Of a DNA stretch of 64,000 nt, positions 44,701 to 53,623 are shown one piece after another. The position numbers were made by a program, and so were the translations under genes. The notes under the pieces were generated by a model. The model worked only from the letters and a program-made list of their open reading frames with translations, was not told the DNA's origin and ran no database searches. The stretch lies in contig NZ_AEEA01000058.1 in assembly GCF_000297095.1 (NCBI RefSeq), forward strand, positions 179,321 to 243,320, in the 5' to 3' direction. The stretch comes from Treponema primitia ZAS-1. GTDB lineage: Bacteria; Spirochaetota; Spirochaetia; Treponematales; Breznakiellaceae. The stretch's first letter is position 1, and each line of letters starts with the position of its first letter.

Positions 44701-45019
44701 AATCGGCACATTCACGGGCAATAGCTTTTTGGGATAATTCATTGCGGAGCTTTACTTCAAATTCAGTGCCGTAGAGGCTGCGCTCGCGGTTAAGACGGGG
44801 TATATAAAACTCCCGCTTCGTTTTTGCTGCCTTTTCGGTCACAAAGGCGGGGGAGGTGAAAATAAAGCGCATTTCATCAACAGCATCAAGCTGTTTCTTC
44901 AGGACTTGGTAGGCATAGATAGAGAAACAGGCGGCGGCTATCGAAAGACGGCTGCCTTTTTCGATTGTAACGGCTAAGTCATCTTTGACAGCCTTATTGA
45001 TATTATCGAAAACCTGCAT
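41795..45019 (-). CDS. SNF2-family helicase with PLD-like N-terminus
   Basis: 1074 residues. The first ~215 are PLD-like in outline but no HxKxxxxD motif is seen, so a nuclease is unlikely. Helicase motifs: I ILADSVGLGKTFSALAVIKY, II VVIDESHNFRNGGE, III MLSATPVNNR, V IGTDCISEGQNLQDCD and VI QRFGRIDRIGS. It would remodel or translocate on DNA. First gene of the island, 51 nt after atpB; no Shine-Dalgarno sequence, with a promoter placed for leaderless translation. Confidence 0.9.
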   Translation of the reverse strand: MQVFDNINKAVKDDLAVTIEKGSRLSIAAACFSIYAYQVLKKQLDAVDEMRFIFTSPAFVTEKAAKTKREFYIPRLNRERSLYGTEFEVKLRNELSQKAIARECADWIRQKVTFMSNTTNENMGGFLNIASDSAALTYMPLSGFTTVDIGCERGNNAYNMVTRLDAPASTQFISLFDQIWNDKSKMQDVTEEVIDSITAAYNENSADFLYFFTLYNIFNEFLEDVSEDILPNEATGFKNSKIWNMLYSFQKDAALAIISKLEKYNGCILADSVGLGKTFSALAVIKYYENRNRSVLVLCPKKLADNWNTFKDNYVNNPIAADRLRYDVLYHTDLSRTHGKSNGLDLDRLNWGNYDLVVIDESHNFRNGGEVYGEDEKDNRYNHLLKQVIRAGIKTKVLMLSATPVNNRFTDLRNQLQLAYEGNPALINEKLATSKPIDDIFRHAQAMFNQWSKMDPGQRTTTTLLRMLDFDFFEVLDSVTIARSRKHIEKYYDMAEIGRFPERLKPISLRPNLTDLPSAINYNQIYAELMKLKLSVYVPTGFILESKLSKYVNADININRAGREQGIRRLMSINLLKRLESSVYAFRLTLGRIRKLIENTIAEIDNYKNGESKIIETIEIEVDSDFDADDQNTDYFNGERKQKIDLADMDYITWRTEIVKDAEILELLGLMIADITPEHDTKLQTLLSIISDKIEQPINDGNKKILIFSAFSDTTDYLYDNVSVYIKNKFGLDTAMITGSIDGKTTIPKFRATLNNVLTCFSPLSKDKHLLMPKDVTAIDVLIGTDCISEGQNLQDCDYCVNYDIHWNPVRIIQRFGRIDRIGSHNAVIQLVNFWPDLDLDEYLSLKSRVETRMRISVMTSTGDDDLINAEEKGDLEYRKAQLKRLQEEVVDIEEMQDGISIMDLGLNEFRLDLLEYIKNHGDLDKTPFGLHAVVPSSPDAPTGVVYVLKNINGGVNIGNQNRLHPFYMVYIADDGGIVCDHLSPKEMLDKMRCLCKGKDKPLETLCKAFNKDTKDGKDMRRYSELLGDAIKSIIDVKDMSELDSFLNGEQVSFLSNKINGLDDFELICFLVVR

Positions 45020-45024
45020 ATCAG

Positions 45025-45053
45025 ATTATACCGCTTAGCCAGGGAATCATCAA
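45025..45053 (-). promoter_or_regulatory. Promoter of the defence island, probably leaderless
   Basis: TTGATG (45053-45048), 17-base spacer, TATAAT (45030-45025) on the minus strand, 5 bases before the helicase ATG at 45019. All within the 51 bp between atpB and the helicase. Confidence 0.75.
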
Positions 45054-45070
45054 GAAGCAGGTGGATACTT

Positions 45071-46516
45071 CTACAGCCCCCCGCTGCCCCAGTCTTCGGA
45101 GGCGGGGGAAAGCACGGCGCCGGCGGTGAAGGGGTTCATATACTTTTCGATGTATTCCTTTTTTATCCGCAGGAGGTCCTCCCGAGGCAGGCTGGCTAAT
45201 ACTTTCCAGCCAAGGTCCAGGGTCTGATCGATGCTGCGGTCCTCGAATTCGCCCTGGGTGAGGAAATCCTGTTCCAGCCGTTCACCAAACTGAAGGTAGC
45301 GTTTGTCCGCGTCGGATAGTTCTTCTTCGCCGATGATCGACGAAAGATTGCGGACCTGCTTGACCTTGGAATAGGCGGCGAAGAGCTGGCTGGACACATC
45401 CTTGTGATCCTCCCGGGTCATGCCAGGGCCGATGCCGTCCTTCATGAGCCGGGAAAGGCTGGGGAGCCCCGCCACCGGCGGATAGACCCCCCGCTGGGTG
45501 AGTTCCCGGTCCAGCACGATCTGCCCTTCGGTGATGTACCCCGAAAGATCCGGAATGGGGTGGCTGATATCATCGTTTGGCATGGTGAGGATGGGGATCT
45601 GGGTGATGGAGCCGGAGGAACCGCTTATCTTTCCTGCCCGCTCGTAGAGGCTCGCCAAATCGGAGTAGAGATAGCCCGGGTAGCCTTTGCGGCTGGGAAC
45701 TTCACCACGGATGGAACTTACCTCACGGAGGGCTTCGCAGTAGTTGGTCATGTCGGTCATCACCACCAGAACGTGCATGTTCCGGTCGTAGGCTAGATAT
45801 TCCGCGGCGGTAAGGGCGCACTTGGGGGCCACGAGCCGCTCCAGGGAGGGGGCGTCCGCCAATGACAGGAATACTGCTACGTTGGCAAGAACACCGGTAC
45901 GCTCAAAGTCGTCCAGGAAGAACCGGGCCACATCGTACTTAACACCCATGGCGCAGAAGACTACCACGAAGGGCTCCGGAGCGCCGCCGCCGCCGAGGTT
46001 CAGGATCTTTGCCTGACGCACTATTTGTGCGGCCAAGCGGTTATGGGGGAGTCCGTTGCCGGAAAAAATCGGAAGCTTCTGCCCGCGGATCAGGGTGTTC
46101 ATGCCATCGATGGACGAAATCCCGGTCTGGATAAAGTCCCGGGGATAGGTCCGGGCGTAGGGGTTGATGGGGAGACCGTTCACATCCAGGCAGGTGGAGG
46201 AGAAAATGTTTCCGTAGCCGTCTATGGGTTCACCCAGGCCGTTAAAGATGCGCCCCAGGAGCCCCGGCCCTACCCGCAGCTGCATGGGCTTCCCCAGGAA
46301 TTCTACCCGGGAGTCCGCGGCGGAAAGGCCAGTATTACTGCCGAATATCTGGATAGCCGTCCAGTCTTCGCTCATGTCTACCACACGGCCTAAACGGCGG
46401 CCTTCGTCACGGTCGTAAACCGCCACCACCTCGTTAAAGCCCACGTCACGGCTCCGCTCGGTGATCACCACGGGGCCCTCTATCCGGGTTAAGCCCCGGT
46501 ATTCAACACCTCTCAC
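45071..46516 (-). CDS. atpB: V-type ATP synthase subunit B
   Basis: 481 residues, non-catalytic nucleotide-binding subunit: [39 protein letters not shown] (no canonical P-loop, as expected), [20 protein letters not shown] and [24 protein letters not shown] overlap with atpA. The stop is 51 nt before the island's first gene, where atpD would be expected. Confidence 0.96.
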   Translation of the reverse strand: MRGVEYRGLTRIEGPVVITERSRDVGFNEVVAVYDRDEGRRLGRVVDMSEDWTAIQIFGSNTGLSAADSRVEFLGKPMQLRVGPGLLGRIFNGLGEPIDGYGNIFSSTCLDVNGLPINPYARTYPRDFIQTGISSIDGMNTLIRGQKLPIFSGNGLPHNRLAAQIVRQAKILNLGGGGAPEPFVVVFCAMGVKYDVARFFLDDFERTGVLANVAVFLSLADAPSLERLVAPKCALTAAEYLAYDRNMHVLVVMTDMTNYCEALREVSSIRGEVPSRKGYPGYLYSDLASLYERAGKISGSSGSITQIPILTMPNDDISHPIPDLSGYITEGQIVLDRELTQRGVYPPVAGLPSLSRLMKDGIGPGMTREDHKDVSSQLFAAYSKVKQVRNLSSIIGEEELSDADKRYLQFGERLEQDFLTQGEFEDRSIDQTLDLGWKVLASLPREDLLRIKKEYIEKYMNPFTAGAVLSPASEDWGSGGL

Positions 46517-48327
46517 AGCGTCTCCTTTGTCCGGTAGCTCCGTTCCAGGTTTTCCAGGGCGCTCCGCATTTCCTGTTCAAAATCCGACAGCTTACCGCTG
46601 TCTTCGTTTTTTACATCACCCTTAAGCCGGGAAAGCCGTTCCCGGAGGGGCATGGGATTATCCCCGCCGGTAAGGGAACTAATTTTAATCAACGGGGCGC
46701 CCAGCTTGATACAGACCTGGGCTTTTTCAAAAAAGTCCATGACCAGTTCCAGGAGCCGCACCTGTTTTGCGGGAATACAGTACATATCCACTTCGTCAAA
46801 AGAATTCTGCTGAAGGAACCCGTCCTTAATGATATCCGCCGTTACCAGGACGAGCCGCTGATCGTCCGGCAGAGCGTCGGGGCCGATGAGCCGCACTATT
46901 TCTGAAAGCCGCTGTTCCTTTTTAAGCAGGTCCAGGGCTTCCTGGCGTACCCTAGCCCAGAGGGGGTTTACCTTTTCCCACCAGGGGCCAACTTCCTCGG
47001 CGTACTCAGAATAACTGTCTATCCAACTGATGGCCGGGTAATGCCGGGCGTTGGCCAGGTCCCGATCCAGGGCCCAGAAGCAGCGGATGAAACGCTTGGT
47101 GTGCTGGGTTACGGGCTCGGAAAAATCGCCCCCCGGGGGAGACACCGCGCCGATGATGGAGACCGAACCTTCAACGCCAGAGAGGGTCTGTACCCGGCCG
47201 GCCCGCTCGTAAAATTCCGCAAGCCTGGTGGGGAGATATGCGGGGAAGCCTTCCTCGGCGGGCATTTCTTCCATGCGCCCCGACAGTTCCCGCAGAGCCT
47301 CCGCCCAGCGGCTGGTGGAATCCGCCATGATCGCCACATGGTACCCCATGTCCCGGTAAAATTCCGCCAGGGTTACCCCGGTGTAAATGGAAACCTCCCG
47401 GGCAGCCACGGGCATGTTAGAAGTATTGGCGATAAGGATGGTGCGTTCCATCAGAGAACGACCGCTGCGGGGATCGGTTAAGTGGGGGAACTCGGTGAGC
47501 ACATCGGTCATCTCGTTGCCCCGCTCACCGCAGCCGATGTAGATGATCACGTCGGCGTCGCACCACTTGGCAATGGCGTGCTGGGTCATGGTCTTGCCGG
47601 TACCGAAGCCCCCGGGTATGGCGGATGTGCCGCCCTTGGAGAGGGGGAAAAACACATCGATGACCCGCAGACCCGTAACCAGGGGCTGATCCTGGGGCAG
47701 CCGTTTCGCACTGGGCCTGGGGATACGCACGGGCCACCACTGGGCCATGGGGATCTCTTCACCGTGATCGGTCCGCGCAATAACGGTGTTACAGTTGTAG
47801 TCGCCGGCCTTAACCAGTTCCGTAAGGCCCTCCCCGTGGATGTTTGGGGGAACCATGATCTTGCAGACTATGCTCGGGGTCTCCTGAACCGTCCCAAGGA
47901 TCAGCCCCGGAACCGGGACCGGCTTTTCTCCGGCGGCAATCTTCGCAGCCAGGGCGGGATCGGGAACGAAGGACCAAAGCTTCGCGGTGTCCAGGGGATC
48001 TTCCCGGGCGCCGGGGTCCATGAAGGCCCCGCTCTGTTTAAAAAGGGCCTCCAGGGGCCGCTGTATTCCATCATAAATAGTACCGATAAGTCCCGGCCCC
48101 AACAGAGCCGAAAGGGGCCGGCCGGTGGAGGCTGCCCCGGCGCCTATCTGGAGCCCCGTATCATCCTCGTAGACCTGGATCACCGCCTCGTCCTGCTCAA
48201 GCCGTACGATTTCGCCGATGATACGTTTTTCGCCGACCTCTACCAGGTCGAAGAGCCCCGCCCCGTCGAGGCCGGAGGCGCGCACTATGGGCCCGGAGAT
48301 GCGCCGGACCTTTCCGTTAATGGTCAT
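46513..48327 (-). CDS. atpA: V-type ATP synthase subunit A
   Basis: 604 residues, the catalytic subunit. P-loop [20 protein letters not shown], Walker B/DELSD region as [20 protein letters not shown], and the A-type insert (residues ~115-190). N-terminal barrel [20 protein letters not shown]. It hydrolyses or makes ATP in the A3B3 head. Overlaps atpE by 11 nt. Confidence 0.97.
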   Translation of the reverse strand: MTINGKVRRISGPIVRASGLDGAGLFDLVEVGEKRIIGEIVRLEQDEAVIQVYEDDTGLQIGAGAASTGRPLSALLGPGLIGTIYDGIQRPLEALFKQSGAFMDPGAREDPLDTAKLWSFVPDPALAAKIAAGEKPVPVPGLILGTVQETPSIVCKIMVPPNIHGEGLTELVKAGDYNCNTVIARTDHGEEIPMAQWWPVRIPRPSAKRLPQDQPLVTGLRVIDVFFPLSKGGTSAIPGGFGTGKTMTQHAIAKWCDADVIIYIGCGERGNEMTDVLTEFPHLTDPRSGRSLMERTILIANTSNMPVAAREVSIYTGVTLAEFYRDMGYHVAIMADSTSRWAEALRELSGRMEEMPAEEGFPAYLPTRLAEFYERAGRVQTLSGVEGSVSIIGAVSPPGGDFSEPVTQHTKRFIRCFWALDRDLANARHYPAISWIDSYSEYAEEVGPWWEKVNPLWARVRQEALDLLKKEQRLSEIVRLIGPDALPDDQRLVLVTADIIKDGFLQQNSFDEVDMYCIPAKQVRLLELVMDFFEKAQVCIKLGAPLIKISSLTGGDNPMPLRERLSRLKGDVKNEDSGKLSDFEQEMRSALENLERSYRTKETL

Positions 48328-48949
48328 CCTTCGCCTCCCCTAAAAGAGCCGCCACCAGCTCTGCCCGGCTGTCCTCTAACAATGCTGCGGCAAAGGCATC
48401 CACCGAAGCGGTAAGCCGTACCGCCGGGGAGTTTACGATAATGGCAGGAAAACTGCCGGGTAGTCTATGGAAGCTCATGTCTTTTTGATAGGTCCAGTTG
48501 ATCCCCGGCAGGGACTTTGATATCAGCGTTTTAAGTTCCTCTTCCGTAAGAGCCCGGCAGCCAACCAAGAGGGGCGGAGCGCCGGGAACAGGTTCCGGGA
48601 GCCCGGCGGCGCAGCGCTTGAGCTCCTTTTCCAATAGGGCAAGGAGTTTTTCCCGGGACAGGGCGCCAAGGTAGTCCCGCATGGAAGAAAGGAGGAGGGT
48701 CTCCACCGTTTCCGAATAGGCGCGCCGTTTATCCAGGGGAAGCCGGGCCATAAGTTCTTCCCGGGCTTTTTCTGTACGAGCAGTAAAACTTTTTTTAAGC
48801 TTCCCAAGATCCTTCCCCATCCGCTTTTCCCAGACTGCGGCGGCGGCGGTAATGGCCTCATCGGCGGTACCTAATATACGCTTGGCCTTTCTCCGGGCAT
48901 CTTCGAGGATCTCTTTATCCAATACGTCGGTTGATTGCAGTTCTTCCAT
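48317..48949 (-). CDS. atpE: V-type ATP synthase subunit E
   Basis: 210 residues. N-terminal long helix ([20 protein letters not shown]) and C-terminal globular part ([20 protein letters not shown], then [16 protein letters not shown]). It forms the peripheral stalk with the G/H-type subunit at 52721. Sequence is divergent, but length and gene order support the call. It starts at the stop of atpF. Confidence 0.85.
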   Translation of the reverse strand: MEELQSTDVLDKEILEDARRKAKRILGTADEAITAAAAVWEKRMGKDLGKLKKSFTARTEKAREELMARLPLDKRRAYSETVETLLLSSMRDYLGALSREKLLALLEKELKRCAAGLPEPVPGAPPLLVGCRALTEEELKTLISKSLPGINWTYQKDMSFHRLPGSFPAIIVNSPAVRLTASVDAFAAALLEDSRAELVAALLGEAKDDH

Positions 48950-49299
48950 TACACGTGAACCCCTACTGCTTCCCGGATAGAGTCCACCAGGGTCTTACGG
49001 CCCGGCAGATGTCCCAAGGTTCCGGGTATTTCCACCACCAGGGGATACTCCCCGGAGAGCTGCCAGTCCGTCAAATCCTCTCCCAGCCAGTCCGCCGCTT
49101 CTTCGGTGAGGATCAAGACCCGGCAGCCCTTTCCCGCATAGGCTGAGGGCAGCACCGCCTGGGCGGTTTCATCCCAGCCCCGGGTTATCCCCAGGAAAGC
49201 GGCCCGGGCGGTTTCAGCATTCGTCACCGGGGTACCGTCTATGCCGATAAAGCGAAAGGCGGTAAGCAGCTCAGCATCCCCGATAAAGTAATAGTCCAT
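48949..49299 (-). CDS. atpF: V-type ATP synthase subunit F
   Basis: 116 residues: MDYYFIGDAELLTAFRFIGI, RAAFLGITRGWDETAQ and RVLILTEEAADWLGEDL, the small Rossmann-like rotor subunit (gFxlaGi ... liteexa). Start ATG 49299 overlaps the atpK stop as TAATG, so a longer frame into atpK is rejected. Confidence 0.88.
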   Translation of the reverse strand: MDYYFIGDAELLTAFRFIGIDGTPVTNAETARAAFLGITRGWDETAQAVLPSAYAGKGCRVLILTEEAADWLGEDLTDWQLSGEYPLVVEIPGTLGHLPGRKTLVDSIREAVGVHV

Positions 49300-49616
49300 T
49301 ACAATATCATAATAAGCAGGGCCACCAGGAAGCCCCAGAGACAGATACCTTCCGCAAGACCCGCATAGGGCAGGGCCTTTCCGGAAAGCTCCGGGTTCTC
49401 GCTCATGGCGCCCATGGCTGCGGCGCCGATCTGGCCTACGGCGATACCGCCGGCGATACAGGAAATACCCACCGCCAAAGCCGCTGCGATATACCGCCAA
49501 GCCGCAGTATTACTGCCGCCGCCATCAGATGCCGCGGCAGCGGCAGCCTCCTGGGCAAAGAGCGGAACCGACAGGGCAAACAGTACAAGGATACACAATA
49601 CTATTTTGCGTTTCAT
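49299..49616 (-). CDS. atpK: V-type ATP synthase subunit K (c-ring proteolipid)
   Basis: 105 residues. Signal peptide MKRKIVLCILVLFALSVPLF-AQ, an Ala-rich linker, then one helical hairpin: RYIAAALAVGISCIAGGIAV and LPYAGLAEGICLWGFLVALL with the ion-binding Glu. A single hairpin with a cleavable signal resembles Thermus-type c-subunits rather than the four-helix V-type K. AGGGAGG precedes ATG 49616. Confidence 0.88.
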   Translation of the reverse strand: MKRKIVLCILVLFALSVPLFAQEAAAAAASDGGGSNTAAWRYIAAALAVGISCIAGGIAVGQIGAAAMGAMSENPELSGKALPYAGLAEGICLWGFLVALLIMIL

Positions 49617-49618
49617 GA

Positions 49619-51667
49619 TCAAACCTCCCTGCGAAACCGGAAGGGGGTAAATTCCACCCCGGTTTCGGTAAAAAACTTACTGAAAAATTCGTAATATTGA
49701 AGACGTACAACCTGAATGGCGACGATCATTCCCTCGAGCAGTATTATTACGGTGTTCCCAAAGATCATCACCAGCAGGAACGCTACGGAACCGCCGACGC
49801 TTCCGGCAACGCTGTTTCCGGCGGCGGTCATCACCATCTCCGAAAGCTTAAAGATGATAAAGGAAAGCACGGCGTGGGAAAGGGCAAAGGCCCCTACCCG
49901 GAGAAAACTTACGGTATTGGAGATATAGGTGGAAACCGTTTCGAGGATCTCCACAAATCCTTCCATGATGAAAACCATAAGCCCGTGTTCCAGCACCGGT
50001 TTTTCCCGGGCAAAGGCCCGCCACAGTAGGGGACCGAAAAAGATACAGAACACCGGAAGGGCCAGGCCGATGCCGTCGAACCAGGCAAAACGCCCCCCAA
50101 GGAGACAACGGATGGCAATGGAGATGGCGTACCAGAACAAAAGGAGCCCGGAGATACCGGTCTTGGAGAAAAGGGCCTTCTCGTATTTTTTAAGCCCCCA
50201 CTGGTTAACGATATTCACCAGTAAGCCTATGGAATTAAAGACGATCCCCACCGCAATGGTAAAACCAAAAAAGTAGAAAAGCTTGGTTACACTCCCGCCC
50301 TTTTCGGTAAGGGGCATCAGGGTGAGGATGCGGTCCACCGGATGACCGGTAAGGAAACCCGTAAGCGCCCTGGTGGGACGGATAAAGAGTTCCTCGCTTG
50401 CAAAAATCTCCCCGTTAAGAAAGCCCATCACCATGGATGCTATGCCCACCGAAATAAGGGGGGTAGAATAGTTTTTAAACTTTGACAGGGCCTTAATGCC
50501 CCGGCGGCCCGTGAGGATCCCCGCCAGAAAAAGTACGAAACCCTGGCCCACATCGCCGAACATGATGCCGAAGAGTATGGTAAAAAAGAAGGCCACCAAT
50601 GGTGTGGGATCGATGGTTCCGTATAAAGGAGCGCCGTAGGAAAACACCACCCCCTCAAAGCCCTTAACAAATGCGCCGTGGTTTAAGGATACGGGAACCT
50701 TGGTTTTCCCGTCCCGCACTTCAGGAATCTCGTTGGGATCAAAGGTACGCACCCCTACCCTGCCCTCGGTACGTTTCTCCAGATCCTCCACCAGTTTCCC
50801 CATGCTGTCCGCGGGAACCCAGCCGGAAAGAACATAGACGCTCTTGGTGGACGCCAGCCGGTGTTTTAGATCCTCGGTGATGGACGCCATGAGAAAACTA
50901 CCGTGCAGGGTAACCAGGACGGGCCCGTATTCTTCTTTTACCTGTTTTTTATCAACCCCAATGGATTTGAGCTCCGCCTCCATACCCTCAAGGCGGGTTT
51001 GCAGCCCCGACAACAGTTCCCCCGGGACCCCCTTATAGCCTTCGGGAACCGCGATGGGGACAAAGTCCTGTTTTTTCAGTTCCGAATCCAGGGCGAAGCG
51101 GCCCTTCCGGGATGAAGCGGCCAGGATACGGTCATCGTCCTTACCGGAACCCAGGGGGATGATCACCGCCCGGTCCGCTAAGTTACTGCGCAGATCCTCC
51201 AGCCGGTCCGGTCCCAGCCGGCCTATGCGCAGGGTTAAGTAGGAAAGCTGATCCAGATCCGCGAAGGGGGCGTTGAGGTTCGAAAAAGCATTGGCCTCGC
51301 TGAGGGCATCTTCTACCTTTTTCTTTTCCTTGAGGGTTTCATTTTCCTTCTCGTTCAAAAGCTCTATCCGGGAACAGATCTTCTCCGTAAGCGAGACTTC
51401 ATCAGGACCGGGGAGTTTACTGGATTCATCGGGCTCCGTAGGGATTTCCACCCCAAGATATACGGCGCCGGCCTTTATTTTTTCCAGGGTATCCAGTATA
51501 TCTGTGCGGACAGCGCCCGTATCGGCCAGCTGGTCTTCCGGGACAGCATCGTCCTCTTCCTTGGGGAAGTGCATCAGAGCCCGGCGGCCCAAATATTCTA
51601 TTACACCGTCCACATCCCGGTCCAGGACGGTGAGTTCAACCTGCTTCATCTTCCGGGGTCTGATCAT
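49619..51667 (-). CDS. atpI: V-type ATP synthase subunit I
   Basis: 682 residues: cytoplasmic N-terminal half (MIRPRKMKQVELTVLDRDVD, long coiled coil ~80-125) and a membrane C-terminal half with ~7 segments, including GIMFGDVGQGFVLFLAGILT and TVSFLRVGAFALSHAVLSFI with the conserved Arg that faces the c-ring. It forms the ion half-channels and anchors the stator. ATGA overlap with atpC. Confidence 0.95.
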   Translation of the reverse strand: MIRPRKMKQVELTVLDRDVDGVIEYLGRRALMHFPKEEDDAVPEDQLADTGAVRTDILDTLEKIKAGAVYLGVEIPTEPDESSKLPGPDEVSLTEKICSRIELLNEKENETLKEKKKVEDALSEANAFSNLNAPFADLDQLSYLTLRIGRLGPDRLEDLRSNLADRAVIIPLGSGKDDDRILAASSRKGRFALDSELKKQDFVPIAVPEGYKGVPGELLSGLQTRLEGMEAELKSIGVDKKQVKEEYGPVLVTLHGSFLMASITEDLKHRLASTKSVYVLSGWVPADSMGKLVEDLEKRTEGRVGVRTFDPNEIPEVRDGKTKVPVSLNHGAFVKGFEGVVFSYGAPLYGTIDPTPLVAFFFTILFGIMFGDVGQGFVLFLAGILTGRRGIKALSKFKNYSTPLISVGIASMVMGFLNGEIFASEELFIRPTRALTGFLTGHPVDRILTLMPLTEKGGSVTKLFYFFGFTIAVGIVFNSIGLLVNIVNQWGLKKYEKALFSKTGISGLLLFWYAISIAIRCLLGGRFAWFDGIGLALPVFCIFFGPLLWRAFAREKPVLEHGLMVFIMEGFVEILETVSTYISNTVSFLRVGAFALSHAVLSFIIFKLSEMVMTAAGNSVAGSVGGSVAFLLVMIFGNTVIILLEGMIVAIQVVRLQYYEFFSKFFTETGVEFTPFRFRREV

Positions 51668-52734
51668 GAAACTGCCCCCAATAGTTCAAGGGTTTCCTGG
51701 GCGCCCATGCCCAGACTTAAGCCTTCGGCAACGCTGACCAGAAGGTCCTCCTCAAAAAGCTTGAGCTTGATAAAACAGGCGGCGGTATCCAAAGAAAAGG
51801 GATGGCGCCTGAGTGAATGGCGGGCCAGGTGATAGAGATACTCCGCGGCGGCATTCTGAAAATACCGGGGATCCGCAGTCCAGCTTTCACCGGCGCTGCG
51901 GCGGTTCAGGAACTTTACCCACCGCCACCTATCCCAGTCCGAGGGGCTGTCTAAGGCCATATCCAGGGAAACTAGGGCGTCATCCGCCAAACTAGGAGCA
52001 GCGCCGCCCCGGACTTTCCGCCCGGGCGCATAATAACCCCTGGGGGCAGGGATAAACACCAGGTATTCCTGAGCCTGCTCAGGGTTCATACCGTAATAGG
52101 TACGCATCCGCAGGGCCCAGGCGGCGTTCCGGAGGCTTATCTCCTCCGCCAGAATCCGTTCAATAGAAGAACGATCCGCCGGAGCAAGCTTAAGCAGGGA
52201 ACGCCAGAGACAATCATAGAAGTGGCGGTCCAGTTTATTCTGAATAGGCGCGGTTGAATCGGTTCCGAGGACCTGAAGATCCCCAAGGAGGAATTCGAAT
52301 TCCGTTCCCTTGAGCATTTTGTCAAAATGGGGATAGGCACTAAAATCTATGGTGGCAAAGCGGCCAATTTCGGTAAGCGCCGGAGGGTTCCGTTCCCCCG
52401 CAACGGCGGCGGTGATCGCCCGTTTCAGGTCCGTGTATTCAAAATCCCGCACCAGCCGGGCTAGTAATTCCGGGGGCTTGCTGAAGGAATCTACAATGGT
52501 GATGATCTGCTTTGCAGTCCGGTTGATTATACGCCGTTCCAGATCCAGGAGCAGCTCCCGTTCCGGAAGGTCCCGGGCATCTGATGCAAAAACGAGCCGA
52601 TCCAGTTCGGACAACCGGGTTAAGCCTCCAAGCTTGGAAAGATTCTTCCCGATAAAGGATTTACCGGTAATCCCGCAAGCCTTGGCATACACATATGCCC
52701 GTTCTCCCGATCCGGGCACCCTAGCGATCCCCAA
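51664..52734 (-). CDS. atpC: V-type ATP synthase subunit C
   Basis: 356 residues, the V-ATPase subunit C/AC39-like socket between rotor stalk and c-ring: AYVYAKACGITGKSFIGKN, FEYTDLKRAITAAVAG, AWALRMRTYYGMNPEQAQEY and a helical C-terminus FIKLKLFEEDLLVSVAEGLS. Overlaps the G/H-like gene by 14 nt. Confidence 0.88.
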   Translation of the reverse strand: MGIARVPGSGERAYVYAKACGITGKSFIGKNLSKLGGLTRLSELDRLVFASDARDLPERELLLDLERRIINRTAKQIITIVDSFSKPPELLARLVRDFEYTDLKRAITAAVAGERNPPALTEIGRFATIDFSAYPHFDKMLKGTEFEFLLGDLQVLGTDSTAPIQNKLDRHFYDCLWRSLLKLAPADRSSIERILAEEISLRNAAWALRMRTYYGMNPEQAQEYLVFIPAPRGYYAPGRKVRGGAAPSLADDALVSLDMALDSPSDWDRWRWVKFLNRRSAGESWTADPRYFQNAAAEYLYHLARHSLRRHPFSLDTAACFIKLKLFEEDLLVSVAEGLSLGMGAQETLELLGAVS

Positions 52735-53056
52735 AAAACAGGCGTTCCGCCAGCTGGGAAAATGTATCTCCGTGAACCGGCATGACCGCCAAGCTCTCCT
52801 GGTAGGCTTTTAACTGCTGTTTATAGTCTTCTTTTACCGCCAGCACAGCCTTTTCGTACTCCCCATTGAGTTCCGCCGCTTCCAGGCTATACCGCTCGTC
52901 ATAGCGCGCCCGGTTTTCCTTTTCGTTTTCCGCAACCCGGCGATCCGCCTCCGCCTGGGCATCATCGACCAGAACCGAAGCATGGGACTCAACATTCAGG
53001 AGATGCTTTAGAACATCCTGTTCGTGAACATCCCGTTCGCCGCTATCAGAACCCAT
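52721..53056 (-). CDS. V-type ATP synthase G/H-like peripheral stalk subunit
   Basis: 111 residues, almost wholly charged alpha-helix (VLKHLLNVESHASVLVDDAQ, AEADRRVAENEKENRARYDE), a right-handed coiled-coil pattern expected for the E-subunit's partner. It lies first in the V-ATPase operon. Identification rests on position and composition. Confidence 0.75.
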   Translation of the reverse strand: MGSDSGERDVHEQDVLKHLLNVESHASVLVDDAQAEADRRVAENEKENRARYDERYSLEAAELNGEYEKAVLAVKEDYKQQLKAYQESLAVMPVHGDTFSQLAERLFFGDR

Positions 53057-53093
53057 GGAACACCAACCTGCTTACCCTTTCTTATTTGACATA

Positions 53094-53567
53094 TTAATCC
53101 AAAGTAATAGAAATATCCTCATATTTTTTCAGAATTGCATAGGCGCCCTGTGCATCCTTCTGGGCTGCTAGATCCGTGAAAAACTGGGGATTGGCCAGCA
53201 GTTCGGCCATACGCTGGAGGACCCGGAGATGCTTTTCCGAATCCCCCACAGGGCCCAGGATCATGAAAAGCACATGCACCGGGTTTCCGTCCAGGGCTTC
53301 GTAATCTATCCCCTTCCGGGAAATTCCCAACATGCCGTAGACCTTATCCACCGCATTGGTCTTTCCGTGGGGAATAGCGATACCCTTTTGGATCCCCGTG
53401 GACATCTTCATTTCCCGTTCCTTCAGGGCAGCCAGGACATCCTCCCGGGCATCGGATTTAATAACCTGACAAAAACGATCTACCAGTTCCTCAAAAACCT
53501 CTTCTTTGTCTTCGGCTTGCAGATCAACCTGTATAAATTCCGGCGAAAACAGTTCGTGTAAAAGCAT
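53094..53567 (-). CDS. ptsN: PTS EIIA domain protein, PtsN-like
   Basis: 157 residues, a stand-alone EIIA of the fructose/nitrogen type: KMSTGIQKGIAIPHGKTNAV contains the phosphorylated His of the IPHGK motif. Later VHVLFMILGPVGDSEKHLRV. Likely regulatory (nitrogen, potassium or carbon signals) rather than transport, as no EIIBC is nearby. ATG 53567 has GAGGAGG upstream. Confidence 0.92.
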   Translation of the reverse strand: MLLHELFSPEFIQVDLQAEDKEEVFEELVDRFCQVIKSDAREDVLAALKEREMKMSTGIQKGIAIPHGKTNAVDKVYGMLGISRKGIDYEALDGNPVHVLFMILGPVGDSEKHLRVLQRMAELLANPQFFTDLAAQKDAQGAYAILKKYEDISITLD

Positions 53568-53603
53568 CAAGCCTCCTCAAATCCTATTCTAACGGACTAG
53601 GGT

Positions 53604-53623
53604 CTGCGGACCTTAGTCCGCAG
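53604..53623. promoter_or_regulatory. Perfect stem-loop over the secG stop codon
   Basis: CTGCGGAC-CTTA-GTCCGCAG, an 8-bp stem with a 4-base loop that contains the stop codon of secG on the minus strand. There is no T-run, so it is a processing or protection hairpin rather than a classic terminator. Confidence 0.5.

Noticed and set aside
41795..45019. Class 1 DISARM or BREX assignment for the island
   Set aside because: An SNF2 helicase and methyltransferase are present, but DrmB/DrmA-type or BrxC/PglZ proteins are not.
30817..45070. Prophage or integrative element with attachment sites
   Set aside because: No integrase, transposase, structural phage gene or tRNA at either end; only a palindrome near atpD and nothing repeated at the atpB side was seen.
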